Below, one piece after another: positions 9,949 to 19,016 of a DNA stretch of 42,173 nucleotides. Both the position numbers and the translations under genes were made by a program. A model generated the notes under the pieces. The model was not told the origin of the DNA. It searched no databases and worked only from the letters and a program-made list of their open reading frames with translations. Source of the stretch: Bacteroidaceae bacterium (lineage in GTDB: Bacteria > Bacteroidota > Bacteroidia > Bacteroidales > Bacteroidaceae); NCBI GenBank assembly GCA_902362375.1, contig CABIVS010000010.1, forward strand, positions 30,867 to 73,039, read 5' to 3'. Each line of letters begins with the position of its first letter. Position 1 is the stretch's first letter.

Positions 9949-12900
9949 TTAGAAGAACACCATCCGCTTGTTTATAATTTCAAAAAGTTTGTTTTTTAGC
10001 ACATTAGCATTGATCGGTTTGGAAGCATAGCCGTCGAACCCTTCGCTAAGAATACGCTGCTCATCCGAAGCATAAGCATAAGCCGTGATAGCGATGATAG
10101 GAATTTCGGCAGATAGTTTGCGTATCTCTTTCGTTGCTTCGTATCCGTTCATTATAGGCATATTGATGTCCATCAATACAATATGCGGATGCTTCTCCTT
10201 GAACAAATCGACAGCCTCCTGACCATTCCAGGCATGGATAATATTGAAATCCTTGTGCAAGATATTCTCGAACAATTTATAATTACTCTCGTTATCTTCG
10301 GCAATCAAAATACTGATATCATCGCGATGCACGTGCATCATGTCGAACTTCGGTTCCTGCGACTGCATCTTTTTTACAGGATGATAAGGCAGCGTAAACC
10401 AGAAAGTAGAACCCTTTCCGTACTCCGATTCCACACCTATTTTCCCTCCCATGTGCTCCACAATCATCTGGCAGATTGAAAGTCCGAGTCCTGTGCCTTG
10501 CGCAAAACTGTTGAGCTTCACAAAGCGGTTGAACACCGTTCCCAGTTTGTCCTCCTGTATGCCACAGCCCGTGTCGGTCACATAAAAGCGCAACATATTC
10601 TCTTCTTTCTCCAGTGTATATCCGAAAGTGATGCTGCCGCCTTTATCGGTGAATTTGATTGCATTGGTGATAAGATTCGTAATCACTTGGTTCAACCGGT
10701 TGCCATCTGTTTCAATACAACAATCCGGCATAGGCTCCATCAGGCTGAAAGCCAGCCCTTTTTCTTCCGTTCGGGCTTGCAGTGAGCATTTTATACCCCG
10801 CAAAATCTCGCTCAAATGCTTGGGCAGGTAAGCAAACTCAAGTGTGCCCGATTCTATTTTGGACAAGTCGAGGATGTCGCCCACCAGTTGCAACAGCAGC
10901 TTGTTGTTGTTTTCGATGATCGTAATATACTCTTCTTTTTCTTCCGGTTCCTCTACGGTAGGTAATAGTCCGGAAAAACCGACAATCGCATTCAGCGGCG
11001 TGCGTATCTCGTGGCTCATATTGGCAAGGAAGGCACTCTTCAGGCGATTCGATTCCTCGGCACGGTCCTTGGCACTTACCAATTCCTCTTCCAAAGCCTT
11101 GCGGGCGGTAATCACCAATGAAGAACCTACCAACGTCAGCGGGCGACCGTTTTCGTCACGGGTGGCAACAGTTGCCTGTGCTTCCACCCAGTCCGTTTGC
11201 AGTCCCGTAGCCGTGCGGGTAACCACCCGGTATTCTTCTTTCACCTTCTTGATAGTTCCGGTTATCAAATCCTGATAAGCCTTCTCGATGCGTGGCCGGT
11301 CTTCCCTGAATATTTTTGCAAAGTACTGTGCATCCGGCACAGAAAGTTGCTCTTCGGTAACATCCTGTTCTTCGGTGCTCAATTCGATAGGACGGTTTAT
11401 GTCGCAAAGAATCATCCTCCGTTCCAGATCCCACTTCCAAGGAATGATGTCGGCCACTTCGAGAGCCATAATCAACTTCTGGTTTGTGGCGTTCAGTTTT
11501 TGCTGGGTGTGATACAAATCCGTGCTGTCCACACCAAACACATCTATGTAATCTTTCTTCGAGCTAAGAGCCAGCACGATTTCCTGATGCTTATTGGTCT
11601 GTGGGGTATAAAATGAATACGTGATCGGACGTTTTCCCTTATCCAGAATCTTCACATAGTTTATAGAGGCAAGGAAGTTTGTTCCAAACAATTCACTGGC
11701 CCGCTTGCCGATTACATCCACTTTAGATTCATACTGTTTCAGGAAATGCTTGTTTATGGAACAGATTTCCATATCAACGATTTCGCCCTCATCATCACGT
11801 ATCAGACGTTCACGGGCATAGATGATAGGCATATTATCAAACAAATCCGACAACTCTTGTGCCGTTTCCAATTGCGTCTGTTGGGCTTCACGCACCCTGC
11901 CTAACGCTTTTATTCTTATATATTGATAAAGCACCACAAAGAGAATAACAAAGAAAGCGATAATGGCTATGAATAAATAGCCATACTGCTGCCATACAGT
12001 TTGTGGACGGTTGAAAAAGACAGAACCGGACGGACAACTGTCCGGCGAGAAATTCCGTTGCAACAAAGCGGGATAATTGAATATATTTTCTCCCTTCGGA
12101 ATGTAAAACGGGATAGTGCGCGGAGCAACTCCCGACAGTACAGCGGAGAGTGTTTTGAGCAACTGCTCGTTGAAATCCGTTTGTGAATACATAAACCCTC
12201 CTATCATTCCGCTATTTACGACCAGAGAGTTTTTAAGTGCAAATATCGGAGTCACACTATTGGAGATTACCTGGAATGAATTAGCTTGCAACTGCACATT
12301 TCCGGCTACCACCTGACGGGTGAACCAGGATGAAAGAAGTACTCCCGTGGTAGCACTGTCCACTTTGTTCAGTTTCAACAGCAAACTGTCCGTAGTCATA
12401 TTTGCAGCCGAATAGAAATCATATTCCAGCTCCGGATATGCCTTCTGCAATAACTGTTTCATGTCAGTATTGAGTTGCTGATTCACATAACGTCCGTCTC
12501 CGATCAGGATAATCTTCTTCATACCGGGAATCATATGTTGCAGCAGCTTCACATTTTCCTCAATAAACACACGGGTCTGGAGCAGTGTGAGATTATACTC
12601 TTCGGTGAAGTTGGTAAGCGGAACCTGTTCGGACGGTACTACCGGATATTTTTTGATGTAGCAGTCATCGGGACCCATGTAGCTCTCTTCCCCGCACAAA
12701 ATGAGGGGAACATCTCCCCATGCTTCACGCATCTCATTGCGGAAGAGCATCATCGAGTTGCCCAACAGCAATACGGCTTTAGGTTTCTTCTTTCCATATT
12801 TGGCAAAGATATTCGTTTTGAGGTCCGCCAGTTTCAAGCTGTCATCAATCATCAGCATATTCATGTTTTCCACATATACTTCTGTTTTTCTTTCCATGTT

Positions 12901-13083
12901 CAGCCATTGCAGAACAGGGGAAATGATGGCATTACTCCAAGGAGCATCCGATGTATAGGTATTAAGTATTAGCAGATAATCACTCTGGAAAATGGTATCT
13001 TCTTTCACTTGAGGAAAAACGGTGAGAGTCCAAAGGCATAGACTTACCAGCAAAATGGCTTTACGGAACTTTAGTGCTTCCAT
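9949..13083 (-). CDS. Hybrid sensor histidine kinase with periplasmic substrate-binding-like sensor
   Basis: From the ATG at 13083 it is 1044 aa. A signal peptide (residues about 5-25) precedes a periplasmic region of roughly 330 residues resembling ABC-type substrate-binding proteins, containing several [20 protein letters not shown] Rossmann segments. One membrane helix follows (about 366-386), then two PAS-like regions. Next are HisKA with [11 protein letters not shown] (His691), HATPase with the N-box [11 protein letters not shown] and G-boxes [14 protein letters not shown], and a receiver domain with Asp972 (VLMDINMP). It ends after the receiver. There is no AraC-type DNA-binding domain, unlike Bacteroides one-protein HTCS regulators, so a partner regulator or phosphotransfer protein is expected; none lies next to it. 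The frame is open to 13125, but the residues before MEALKFRK do not fit a signal peptide. Confidence 0.9.
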   Translation of the reverse strand: MEALKFRKAILLVSLCLWTLTVFPQVKEDTIFQSDYLLILNTYTSDAPWSNAIISPVLQWLNMERKTEVYVENMNMLMIDDSLKLADLKTNIFAKYGKKKPKAVLLLGNSMMLFRNEMREAWGDVPLILCGEESYMGPDDCYIKKYPVVPSEQVPLTNFTEEYNLTLLQTRVFIEENVKLLQHMIPGMKKIILIGDGRYVNQQLNTDMKQLLQKAYPELEYDFYSAANMTTDSLLLKLNKVDSATTGVLLSSWFTRQVVAGNVQLQANSFQVISNSVTPIFALKNSLVVNSGMIGGFMYSQTDFNEQLLKTLSAVLSGVAPRTIPFYIPKGENIFNYPALLQRNFSPDSCPSGSVFFNRPQTVWQQYGYLFIAIIAFFVILFVVLYQYIRIKALGRVREAQQTQLETAQELSDLFDNMPIIYARERLIRDDEGEIVDMEICSINKHFLKQYESKVDVIGKRASELFGTNFLASINYVKILDKGKRPITYSFYTPQTNKHQEIVLALSSKKDYIDVFGVDSTDLYHTQQKLNATNQKLIMALEVADIIPWKWDLERRMILCDINRPIELSTEEQDVTEEQLSVPDAQYFAKIFREDRPRIEKAYQDLITGTIKKVKEEYRVVTRTATGLQTDWVEAQATVATRDENGRPLTLVGSSLVITARKALEEELVSAKDRAEESNRLKSAFLANMSHEIRTPLNAIVGFSGLLPTVEEPEEKEEYITIIENNNKLLLQLVGDILDLSKIESGTLEFAYLPKHLSEILRGIKCSLQARTEEKGLAFSLMEPMPDCCIETDGNRLNQVITNLITNAIKFTDKGGSITFGYTLEKEENMLRFYVTDTGCGIQEDKLGTVFNRFVKLNSFAQGTGLGLSICQMIVEHMGGKIGVESEYGKGSTFWFTLPYHPVKKMQSQEPKFDMMHVHRDDISILIAEDNESNYKLFENILHKDFNIIHAWNGQEAVDLFKEKHPHIVLMDINMPIMNGYEATKEIRKLSAEIPIIAITAYAYASDEQRILSEGFDGYASKPINANVLKNKLFEIINKRMVFF

Positions 13084-13122
13084 ATTTTCTTGTTGTTTTA
13101 TTTGTGATATTGATAAACTTCG

Positions 13123-13130
13123 CAAATCTA
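13123..13130 (-). promoter_or_regulatory. Candidate -7 box for the hybrid kinase
   Basis: Minus-strand TAGATTTG fits TAnnTTTG and lies 40 bp before the ATG at 13083. It also makes the more upstream start at 13125 unlikely. No -33 element is evident. Confidence 0.45.
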
Positions 13131-13227
13131 TGATTTATTTTTGGTATTTTGAGTAAAAACATCAAAAAAAGAAATGATTTTCACTCACTTTCCGAAAAAT
13201 ATCAGTTTATCTTCGTTATTATGCGAA

Positions 13228-13267
13228 TCCCGTTCCAGAAAGTGCATACGCACACTCTGAAACGGGA
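13228..13267. terminator. Imperfect hairpin between kinase and amidase remnant
   Basis: An 18-bp stem with three mismatches (13228-13245 against 13250-13267) and a 4-nt loop, TCCCGTT...AACGGGA at its base. It is a likely transcript end for the former amidase gene on the minus strand, though without a clean T-run. Confidence 0.5.
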
Positions 13268-13322
13268 CTACACTTTTGAATGACTCCGGATTCATCGTCC
13301 AAAAAAATTTCTACATACCTAT

Positions 13323-13586
13323 TTATATAATTATGTCTTTCTCCGGCGACCCGAATTCGGCTTTTACCTCAAAACAGGGACACGATTTCACCCATTCTTC
13401 CGGCTCTATTTCACCATTTCCGTTCAGGTCGGGACTAAGATCACGATGGCCGCACACCCTGCAATCCGGGTAATCCCGCAACAACGTGAGAACCAATACG
13501 CGCAGTGAGTGCTTCTGCCATTCGGTACGGGTGTCTTTGGGCTGCCCTGTGCGGTCGACATGTGTACCGAAGCAGTTTGAATGCAA
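13323..13586 (-). pseudogene. C-terminal remnant of N-acetylmuramoyl-L-alanine amidase
   Basis: The 87-codon frame contains DRTGQPKDTRTEWQKHSL followed by GHRDLSPDLNGNGEIEPEEWV and CPCFEV. I recognise this as the C-terminal half of the T7-lysozyme-like amidases common in Bacteroides mobile elements and prophages; the GHRD His is a zinc ligand in that family. The N-terminal half with the first zinc-binding His is absent. Amidase-like sequence stops at about 13560, where recombinase-like sequence begins on the other strand. The first 9-10 residues of the open frame (MHSNCFGTHV) are therefore junction sequence. It is probably non-functional. Confidence 0.75.
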
Positions 13587-13726
13587 TCCGCACTTTTCTG
13601 GGTTCGGACAAGATGCCGTTTCGGCAACTGACGCCCAAATGGTTGAAGCGTTTTGAGAACAGTCTACGGGAACATGGATGCAGTTGGAACACGGTGTCTA
13701 CTTATCTGCGGAAAGATTATTGATTT
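13560..13726 (+). pseudogene. N-terminal-domain remnant of a tyrosine recombinase
   Basis: The plus-strand frame reads RSSLNAIRTFLGSDKMPF, then LTPKWLKRFENSLREHGCSW and NTVSTYLRKDY, then stops. This matches the SAM-like core-binding domain of Bacteroides integrases (a pattern like F..LT..fl..fE..L...g.s.NTvs.YlR). The catalytic domain with R-H-R-H-Y residues is missing, as is the true start. It directly abuts the amidase remnant on the opposite strand at about 13560. This is probably the scar of an excised or decayed integrative element. Confidence 0.7.
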
Positions 13727-13800
13727 TGTGAAGCGGTCAAGAGGGAAAGCAATCTCCTGACAAACAAGACGTTACTTCGTAGGTAACGGAAACTTAATTT

Positions 13801-13881
13801 GAAACGAAAGAGGACACAGAGTATGTATATACTGTAACTGTCAACATGCCGGATGATGGAAAAGTAGAAGCCGGACAATAG
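13801..13881 (+). pseudogene. Possible short coding remnant
   Basis: A 26-codon stretch (ETKEDTEYVYTVTVNMPDD and GKVEAGQ, then stop) reads like the tail of a protein, but upstream in-frame stops interrupt it and there is no start. It lies between the recombinase remnant and the Rpn gene. I cannot assign it; it may be chance. Confidence 0.25.
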
Positions 13882-13910
13882 TCACCTTTTGGATTATTTT
13901 ATCCTTCTCC

Positions 13911-13943
13911 TTGACCATATTCAACAAAAAAGCGCTATCTTTG
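13911..13943 (+). promoter_or_regulatory. Candidate promoter for the Rpn-family gene
   Basis: TTG (13911-13913), a 22-bp spacer and TATCTTTG (13936-13943) fit the Bacteroides TTTG/TAnnTTTG pattern, 26 bp before the start codon. Confidence 0.55.
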
Positions 13944-13968
13944 TTTTGTAATTGAGACACAACATACA

Positions 13969-14841
13969 ATGGGAAGATTTATCAATCCCTTTACCGATTT
14001 TGGCTTTAAGTTTTTATTCGGCAGAGAGGTAGAAAAGGAGTTATTAATTGACTTCTTGAATGATTTGCTCGTAGGAGAGCACATAATCACCGACATCCAG
14101 TTCCTCAACAACGAACAGCAGCCGGAAGTAAAAGCAGAGCGAGGTATTATCTACGACATATATTGCGTAACCGACACGGGCGAACGCATTATCGTAGAAA
14201 TGCAGAATCGGGAACAGCCTTATTTTAAAGACCGTGCCCTCTTCTATCTCTCACGAGCCATCACGCAGCAAGCAAAAAAAGGTGTTTGGGACTTCCAGTT
14301 GGATGCAGTGTATGGAGTGTTCTTCATGAATTTCGTGATGGACAAGGATATGCCCGCTAAAATCAGAACGGATATTATACTTTCTGACAGGGATACTGGG
14401 AAGCTCTTCAACAACAAGTTCCGGCAAATCTTTATCGAACTGCCAAACTTCAACAAAGAAGAGGATGAATGTGAAAACGATTTTGAACGCTGGATTTATA
14501 TATTAAAGCATATGGACACACTTGACAGAATGCCTTTCAAGGCTCGCAAAGCAGTTTTTGAACGACTGGAGAAGTTGGCTTCCAAAGCGAATATGACCCA
14601 GGAAGAAAGAGCGCAGTACGAGGAAGAATGGAAAATTTACAACGATTATTTTAATACGTTGGACTTTGCTGAAAAGAAAGGAATACAGAAAGGACTGCAA
14701 GAAGGGATACAGAAAGGTCGACGGGAAGGACGGCAAGAAGTTCTTATCGAGACCGCTCGTAAATTCAAAGAAATGGGATTTACTACTGAAATGATTGCCA
14801 AAGGCACCGGACTTTCAAAAGAAGAAATAGAAAAGCTATAA
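13969..14841 (+). CDS. Rpn-family recombination-promoting nuclease / PD-(D/E)XK transposase-like protein
   Basis: The 290-aa protein starts MGRFINPFTDFGFKFLFG, the family's typical N-terminus. The PD-(D/E)XK core is visible as IIYDIYCVTDTGERIIVEMQ, with Asp63, Glu77 and Gln79 as candidate catalytic residues. The family (PF12784-like) includes E. coli Rpn DNases linked to recA-independent recombination and phage defence. The C-terminal 55 residues hold imperfect GIQKG/GLQEG/GRREG repeats and a helical tail (FTTEMIAKGTGLSKEEIEKL) resembling a small DNA-binding unit. It is intact, unlike the remnants just upstream, and has its own promoter and terminator. Confidence 0.88.
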   Translation: MGRFINPFTDFGFKFLFGREVEKELLIDFLNDLLVGEHIITDIQFLNNEQQPEVKAERGIIYDIYCVTDTGERIIVEMQNREQPYFKDRALFYLSRAITQQAKKGVWDFQLDAVYGVFFMNFVMDKDMPAKIRTDIILSDRDTGKLFNNKFRQIFIELPNFNKEEDECENDFERWIYILKHMDTLDRMPFKARKAVFERLEKLASKANMTQEERAQYEEEWKIYNDYFNTLDFAEKKGIQKGLQEGIQKGRREGRQEVLIETARKFKEMGFTTEMIAKGTGLSKEEIEKL

Positions 14842-14902
14842 AATCGACTTATTACAATTAGTACCTCCTCGGAGGAAAACAGGAATACATATCAGAAAAA
14901 TA

Positions 14903-14938
14903 AAAGTCCCGTTTTGTCTTGCAACAAAACGGAACTTT
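14903..14938. terminator. Bidirectional terminator between Rpn gene and acyltransferase
   Basis: AAAGTCCCGTTTTGT (14903-14917) pairs with ACAAAACGGAACTTT (14924-14938) with one mismatch and a 6-nt loop. It sits between convergent genes, and T/A-rich flanks suit both directions. Confidence 0.75.
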
Positions 14939-14958
14939 CTCTATAAAAAAACTACTAC

Positions 14959-16113
14959 CTATCGTTTCTTGCTCAAGAAACGCTTTGCCAAATACTTACG
15001 CAAAGGTTCATCATAGAATTTCAAGCTTAGATAAGCCAGTACAATGCATAATGCGTAAACACATAAAGCTACCTGCCAAGTCTCGCCCAGCGTATAGAGT
15101 TGATTCTTAATCAGCCATGCATAGAACAGATACATCAACGGATAGTGTATCACGTAGATCGGATAAGATATATCTCCCAAGAACTTACATATCTGCGTTG
15201 ACCGCTTATCCGTCGTACTTCCCGACGCACCCAGCCACACAAGGATAGGGAAAGCTACGACAATGCAAAACGCTTCATACACACCGTTCGTACAAACCGG
15301 CTCTGCGCCCTCCAAATAAGGAACGGAAAACAGGGCAATCAATACAAGGGTACATATCCAGAAAGCACCTTTCACTTTCACAGGTTTGAAGTTGCGGGAT
15401 AAAAGCATACCCAAAGAGAAAGGGAAAAGCATTCTCAATGATCCGCCCAAGAAGTTTACGCCATCCAGCGTCCATCCTACCCCCATGTTTCCATAACCGG
15501 AGACATCGAAGATGGCGAATGACGTCAACGCCACTCCCAACAATACCACCATCACAGTCAACGCCTTATTAGACAGACGGCGAATGAACAACGCATAAAG
15601 GATATTGCCTATATACTCGAAAAACAACGACCAACACGGCCCGTTCAGCGGGAACATCTCGCCATTGCCGCGAACCTCATAGCCCGCCCCCGGCATGGCA
15701 GGAATGAAAAATATCGTGCAAAGAAGAGACAACATCACCATGGATATGGCAACGTGTGTTCCATCCCATTGCACAGAGCCCTGAATGCAGAACGTGATAG
15801 CTCCCAGAACAGCCCCCAGAACAACCATGGGATGAAGACGTATCAACCGGCGTTTAAAGAAATCTTTCATAGTGAGACTCTTACCCCAACGGTCGTCGTA
15901 AGCGTAACCGATCACAAAACCCGAAAGGATAAAAAAGAAATCCACGGCCAAATATCCGTGATTCAAAGTTTCAATAGCACTATTACTGGCAAAAGCGAAG
16001 CCCTCGAATACATGATACCAGATCACCATAAGAGCCGCCACACCGCGAAGTCCGTCAAGAAGATCATAATGCGCCTTGGTGTCTGAAAAGGCTGAAGCAG
16101 AAATGTTCGACAT
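14959..16113 (-). CDS. Acyltransferase family 3 membrane protein
   Basis: The 384-aa integral membrane protein has about ten hydrophobic helices. The family signature is near the N-terminus: YDLLDGLRGVAALMVIWYHV, with the conserved His in the first helix, followed by DFFFILSGFVIGYAY and the cytoplasmic RRLIRLHP motif. Such proteins move acyl groups onto exported glycans or lipids (OafA/NodX-like); the substrate here is unknown. I chose the ATG at 16113. The longer frame begins with TTG at 16152, which overlaps a TATCTTTG promoter box. A Crp-type regulator gene lies upstream. Confidence 0.9.
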   Translation of the reverse strand: MSNISASAFSDTKAHYDLLDGLRGVAALMVIWYHVFEGFAFASNSAIETLNHGYLAVDFFFILSGFVIGYAYDDRWGKSLTMKDFFKRRLIRLHPMVVLGAVLGAITFCIQGSVQWDGTHVAISMVMLSLLCTIFFIPAMPGAGYEVRGNGEMFPLNGPCWSLFFEYIGNILYALFIRRLSNKALTVMVVLLGVALTSFAIFDVSGYGNMGVGWTLDGVNFLGGSLRMLFPFSLGMLLSRNFKPVKVKGAFWICTLVLIALFSVPYLEGAEPVCTNGVYEAFCIVVAFPILVWLGASGSTTDKRSTQICKFLGDISYPIYVIHYPLMYLFYAWLIKNQLYTLGETWQVALCVYALCIVLAYLSLKFYDEPLRKYLAKRFLSKKR

Positions 16114-16149
16114 TTGTTTTTCTATTAGTAAGTTAGTATTTTCAGAGGA

Positions 16150-16157
16150 CAAAGATA
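16150..16157 (-). promoter_or_regulatory. Candidate -7 box for the acyltransferase gene
   Basis: Minus-strand TATCTTTG is a perfect TAnnTTTG match, 36 bp before the ATG at 16113. It argues against the TTG start at 16152. Confidence 0.55.
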
Positions 16158-16210
16158 CGGTTTGCGCTACGAAGTTTCTTTGCTCTAAAGCAAAAAAGCC
16201 CTGCTAATCG

Positions 16211-16774
16211 CTATTTTTTAGCGCGCACCCGGCTAAGGGTATAGATGGAAATGCCCAAAAAAGCAGCCACATATTTCAGCTTCACCCGGTTTATCAGTCC
16301 GGGATAGCGGCGGTTGAACTGTTCGTAGCGTTCTTTGGGCGAAAGTTGGAGGCGTTCCACAAACATGTGGCTAAGCTCCTTGTTTACATTCTGATGCAGG
16401 ATTCTTCCCCAGTTGGCTATGTCGATATACGTTTCGTAGAGGGCATTCAGCTTGTCGATGTGGATAACGTAGATTTTGCAAGCGGAAAGCGTTTCAACGC
16501 TTTCTATCGATGGTTGCTGATAGTAGAGCGAATCCATGCCGAACGTAACGTCACCCTCCTGACTGAACCACGTAGTGGTGTCCTCTCCGTTGTGATGGAA
16601 TATAGAACGGGCAATGCCCTCTTCAATGAAATAAACCAAGCGGTCTGTCACTCCTGCCTGAACAATATAGGTATCTTTGGGATAATACCTTAATTCCATA
16701 TTCGCCTGAAGCGCTTGAAGTGCTTCGTCGGAAACCGGATAGATTTGCCTGATTTTACGAATGATATTTTCCAT
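16211..16774 (-). CDS. Crp/Fnr-family transcription regulator
   Basis: The 187-aa protein has a cyclic-nucleotide-binding-like beta-barrel (residues about 25-115, with GVTDRLVYFIEEGIARSIF), a dimerisation helix, and a short C-terminal helix-turn-helix (LKYVAAFLGISIYTLSRVR). No Fnr-type N-terminal cysteine cluster is present, so oxygen sensing by an iron-sulfur cluster is unlikely; the ligand is unknown. It follows the PagL-like outer-membrane gene by 23 bp on the same strand and is probably co-transcribed with it. Confidence 0.88.
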   Translation of the reverse strand: MENIIRKIRQIYPVSDEALQALQANMELRYYPKDTYIVQAGVTDRLVYFIEEGIARSIFHHNGEDTTTWFSQEGDVTFGMDSLYYQQPSIESVETLSACKIYVIHIDKLNALYETYIDIANWGRILHQNVNKELSHMFVERLQLSPKERYEQFNRRYPGLINRVKLKYVAAFLGISIYTLSRVRAKK

Positions 16775-16797
16775 TTGGGGGAATGGCGTATTGGGGG

Positions 16798-18192
16798 TTA
16801 ATGACGTACTTTAGGATATTTATTATTAAAACGGAAACCAAGACCGAGCATCAGATAATTAGGAGTCTGGAAATCCTGAAGATTGTAGCCGATGTGAAGG
16901 AATGAACTCCGGGTGACGTCTATCTTCAACGCAAAGACCTGATACAATCCGCGCAAATCGCCACGCCCCAGCACATTTGTTCCCAAGCCGACACCGATGG
17001 TAAAAAACGGCATCACGTATTCTGCCCGTCCGGAAAGTCCCAGCGCAAGCTGATGCTGAATGCCCGGCACCAGAAATTTACGACGGGAGGAACCGCTGCC
17101 GCCATCGTACTCTACCAGCGCATCTTCGGTGTACACATTGGCACTACCGTCATAGACACCATCCAGCGAGACTCCGAAGCGCAGCTTATAGTTGAGATTG
17201 TACATCGGAGCAAAGTTGAATCCCGCTACGGGATAGCTGCCCGGTGATGCAATCTGTTTCTCGCCCACATAGACACCTTTCCGGCGCCACGAGCCGAACA
17301 ACACAAGGTCATAACTGACGTGCCGCGGAAAACGGGGAACGTAGGGATGAACCAATGATTTAGTGAGGTCGGCTTCTTCCCGGTTGAAGTTGTACACCAG
17401 TCCGATTTTCGCTCCGGTGGTGTTGACACCTGCATTGGGAAACTTGGTGTTGCCGTTAGAGAAATGCGTGAAGTCTCCGCCGATGATAAAGTCGAAATAA
17501 CGGGAAAGCGACCAGTTAAGGTAGATACCTGCGTTGAGATAGGCATTCACCCGTGAGCCTACGGCTCCGTTGTAAGAGTTGTAATCGTTGTCATAAGGTT
17601 TCCATCCGGCAGAGATACCGAAATTCCACTCGTAATTGAGCGAAAGGCGGGGATTGAAACGGGCAATGCGTGCACCTTGAAAGACATAGAACGTCACAGG
17701 ATCACCCAGCTGCTTTTTATCGCCAAAGGTGGTGAAGGCCAAGCCGAAACCTTGATAGGCTCCGCCATAGATGCGGTCGGCACAGGTGTTGGGACGAAAC
17801 TTGAAAGAGTATTTCAGATGAGCGGCAAATGAACTCTGGATGGGTTTCCACCGTTCGTTCTCGCCTTGCAGGAAAGGATTGGTGGGGAACACGTATTGCG
17901 GCCGCGCCTCTATCCCCAACCGGTGAATGAAATGGTGGGGAACGTAGGGAGCTACGGTGTCGGCTCCGCATTGCGGGAAACTGTTGTGTCGGAAGCCATG
18001 AATTTCTTCCTGCAATCTCCGCACTTCTTCACTAAGTTGGCGGACGTCCTGCCGGAGCTGTTTCACCTCTTGCCGCATTTCCTTCATCTCTTTCTCTTCC
18101 TGCCCTACCTCCTGCGCACAAAGCGAAGTGCCGGGAAAAAGCAAAGCGGAACAGATTACGGCAATTTCCCATCTGGGTATCTTTACTCTCAT
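16798..18192 (-). CDS. PagL-like acyloxyacyl hydrolase / outer-membrane beta-barrel with N-terminal coiled coil
   Basis: The 464-aa protein has a signal peptide (cleavage near SLCAQ, residue 26). A heptad-like coiled coil follows (residues about 30-66, KEMRQEVKQLRQDVRQLSEE), then a long beta-barrel. The segment FIIGGDFTHFSNGNTKFPNA matches the lipid A 3-O-deacylase (PagL) family around its catalytic His-x-Ser; here His243 and Ser245. PagL itself is about 150-190 aa, so this is an enlarged relative with a second barrel-like half. Deacylation of lipid A is a family-based guess. It lies 33 bp after the CAT-like gene. Confidence 0.7.
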   Translation of the reverse strand: MRVKIPRWEIAVICSALLFPGTSLCAQEVGQEEKEMKEMRQEVKQLRQDVRQLSEEVRRLQEEIHGFRHNSFPQCGADTVAPYVPHHFIHRLGIEARPQYVFPTNPFLQGENERWKPIQSSFAAHLKYSFKFRPNTCADRIYGGAYQGFGLAFTTFGDKKQLGDPVTFYVFQGARIARFNPRLSLNYEWNFGISAGWKPYDNDYNSYNGAVGSRVNAYLNAGIYLNWSLSRYFDFIIGGDFTHFSNGNTKFPNAGVNTTGAKIGLVYNFNREEADLTKSLVHPYVPRFPRHVSYDLVLFGSWRRKGVYVGEKQIASPGSYPVAGFNFAPMYNLNYKLRFGVSLDGVYDGSANVYTEDALVEYDGGSGSSRRKFLVPGIQHQLALGLSGRAEYVMPFFTIGVGLGTNVLGRGDLRGLYQVFALKIDVTRSSFLHIGYNLQDFQTPNYLMLGLGFRFNNKYPKVRH

Positions 18193-18225
18193 ATAATAGT
18201 CTGGTTTGTCTTTTCAGAACGGAAG

Positions 18226-18849
18226 TTACAAATGGAGCTTCTCAATAAACTGTGCCACATGATAGCCGTCCATTAATCCATGATGGCAGGTTACGGAAAC
18301 GGGCATCATCAGTCTTTCTCCGTCGCGGAAGTACTTTCCGGTGGAGATTTTGGGAACACTATCGCCCGAACGCATATTGGTGGGATGCTTCATGTCGGTG
18401 AATGAGAGCCACGGCACTGCCGAATAATGAATGGCATTGGGATGGAAAGTGCCTCCTTTGTTGAGTCCCGTAGTGGCTTGCAAACGTTTCATCTCTGCTT
18501 TTGCCCGACGGATAAAGACGAGTTCGTCCGGATCGTATTCAAAGGCGGCAAAAGAAAAGGTATGGTCGGCACGGCCTACGGTGGCTTCGGGCAGAAGGCT
18601 GTCATAGCACACCACCTTATCGCCTTCGATGCGGTAACGGAATTCTTCTACCGCAGCAGCGGCTGTCGTTATCCGGTGGAGGACTAACAGGGAAAAGGAT
18701 ATGCCTTTGGCTTTGGCTTCCTGATACGCGCGCGTACAGTCTACCTGAACGGTTACTCCGAAAAACGGATCGTCAAAAGCACTGAAATGTTCGTAATGTT
18801 CTCTTCTGTTCCAAGTAGCAATATCGATGATCTTCTCTATCTGATTCAT
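18226..18849 (-). CDS. Chloramphenicol acetyltransferase-family protein (type A fold)
   Basis: The 207-aa protein aligns with the trimeric CAT family: the N-terminal IDIATWNRREHYEHF is followed by conserved spacing to the C-terminal active-site motif TCHHGLMDGYHVAQF, giving catalytic His190 and structural Asp194. Length is typical (about 210-220). It may acetylate chloramphenicol or another hydroxylated compound; many chromosomal Bacteroides homologues have unknown substrates. I use the ATG at 18849 rather than a GTG three codons upstream. It sits just downstream of a large inverted repeat. Confidence 0.88.
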   Translation of the reverse strand: MNQIEKIIDIATWNRREHYEHFSAFDDPFFGVTVQVDCTRAYQEAKAKGISFSLLVLHRITTAAAAVEEFRYRIEGDKVVCYDSLLPEATVGRADHTFSFAAFEYDPDELVFIRRAKAEMKRLQATTGLNKGGTFHPNAIHYSAVPWLSFTDMKHPTNMRSGDSVPKISTGKYFRDGERLMMPVSVTCHHGLMDGYHVAQFIEKLHL

Positions 18850-18870
18850 TCTAAACACTCTTTTTTAAGT

Positions 18871-19012
18871 TTCACCACAGAGGACACAGAGGACACAGAG
18901 TTTTTTCGGTAAGGTAAGACCGGAAACAATGGAATCAATTGCATTAATCCGGTGAAAAAGTTCTATAAAAGCTCTATAAAATCTCTGTGTCCTCTGTGTC
19001 CTCTGTGGTGAA
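18871..19012. repeat. 142-bp unit flanked by a perfect 30-bp inverted repeat
   Basis: 18871-18900 is the exact reverse complement of 18983-19012, with an 82-bp A/T-richer centre. Each arm contains tandem copies of AGGACACAG (or CTGTGTCCT). The arms end 4 bp from the DUF4301 stop codon and 21 bp from the CAT-like gene start. The CACAGAGGACACAGAG type of sequence occurs as a dispersed intergenic repeat in several phyla, as I recall. It could be a miniature inverted-repeat element, or an RNA hairpin separating two genes of one operon. Confidence 0.75.
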
Positions 19013-19016
19013 TAAA

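Noticed and set aside
13276..13473. 65-codon plus-strand frame across the amidase remnant
   Set aside because: The opposite strand has recognisable amidase motifs; this frame is a shadow.
16179..16194. Small hairpin TTTGCT-CTAA-AGCAAA as terminator for the Crp-like gene
   Set aside because: The stem is only 6 bp, and the T-run precedes rather than follows it on the minus strand.
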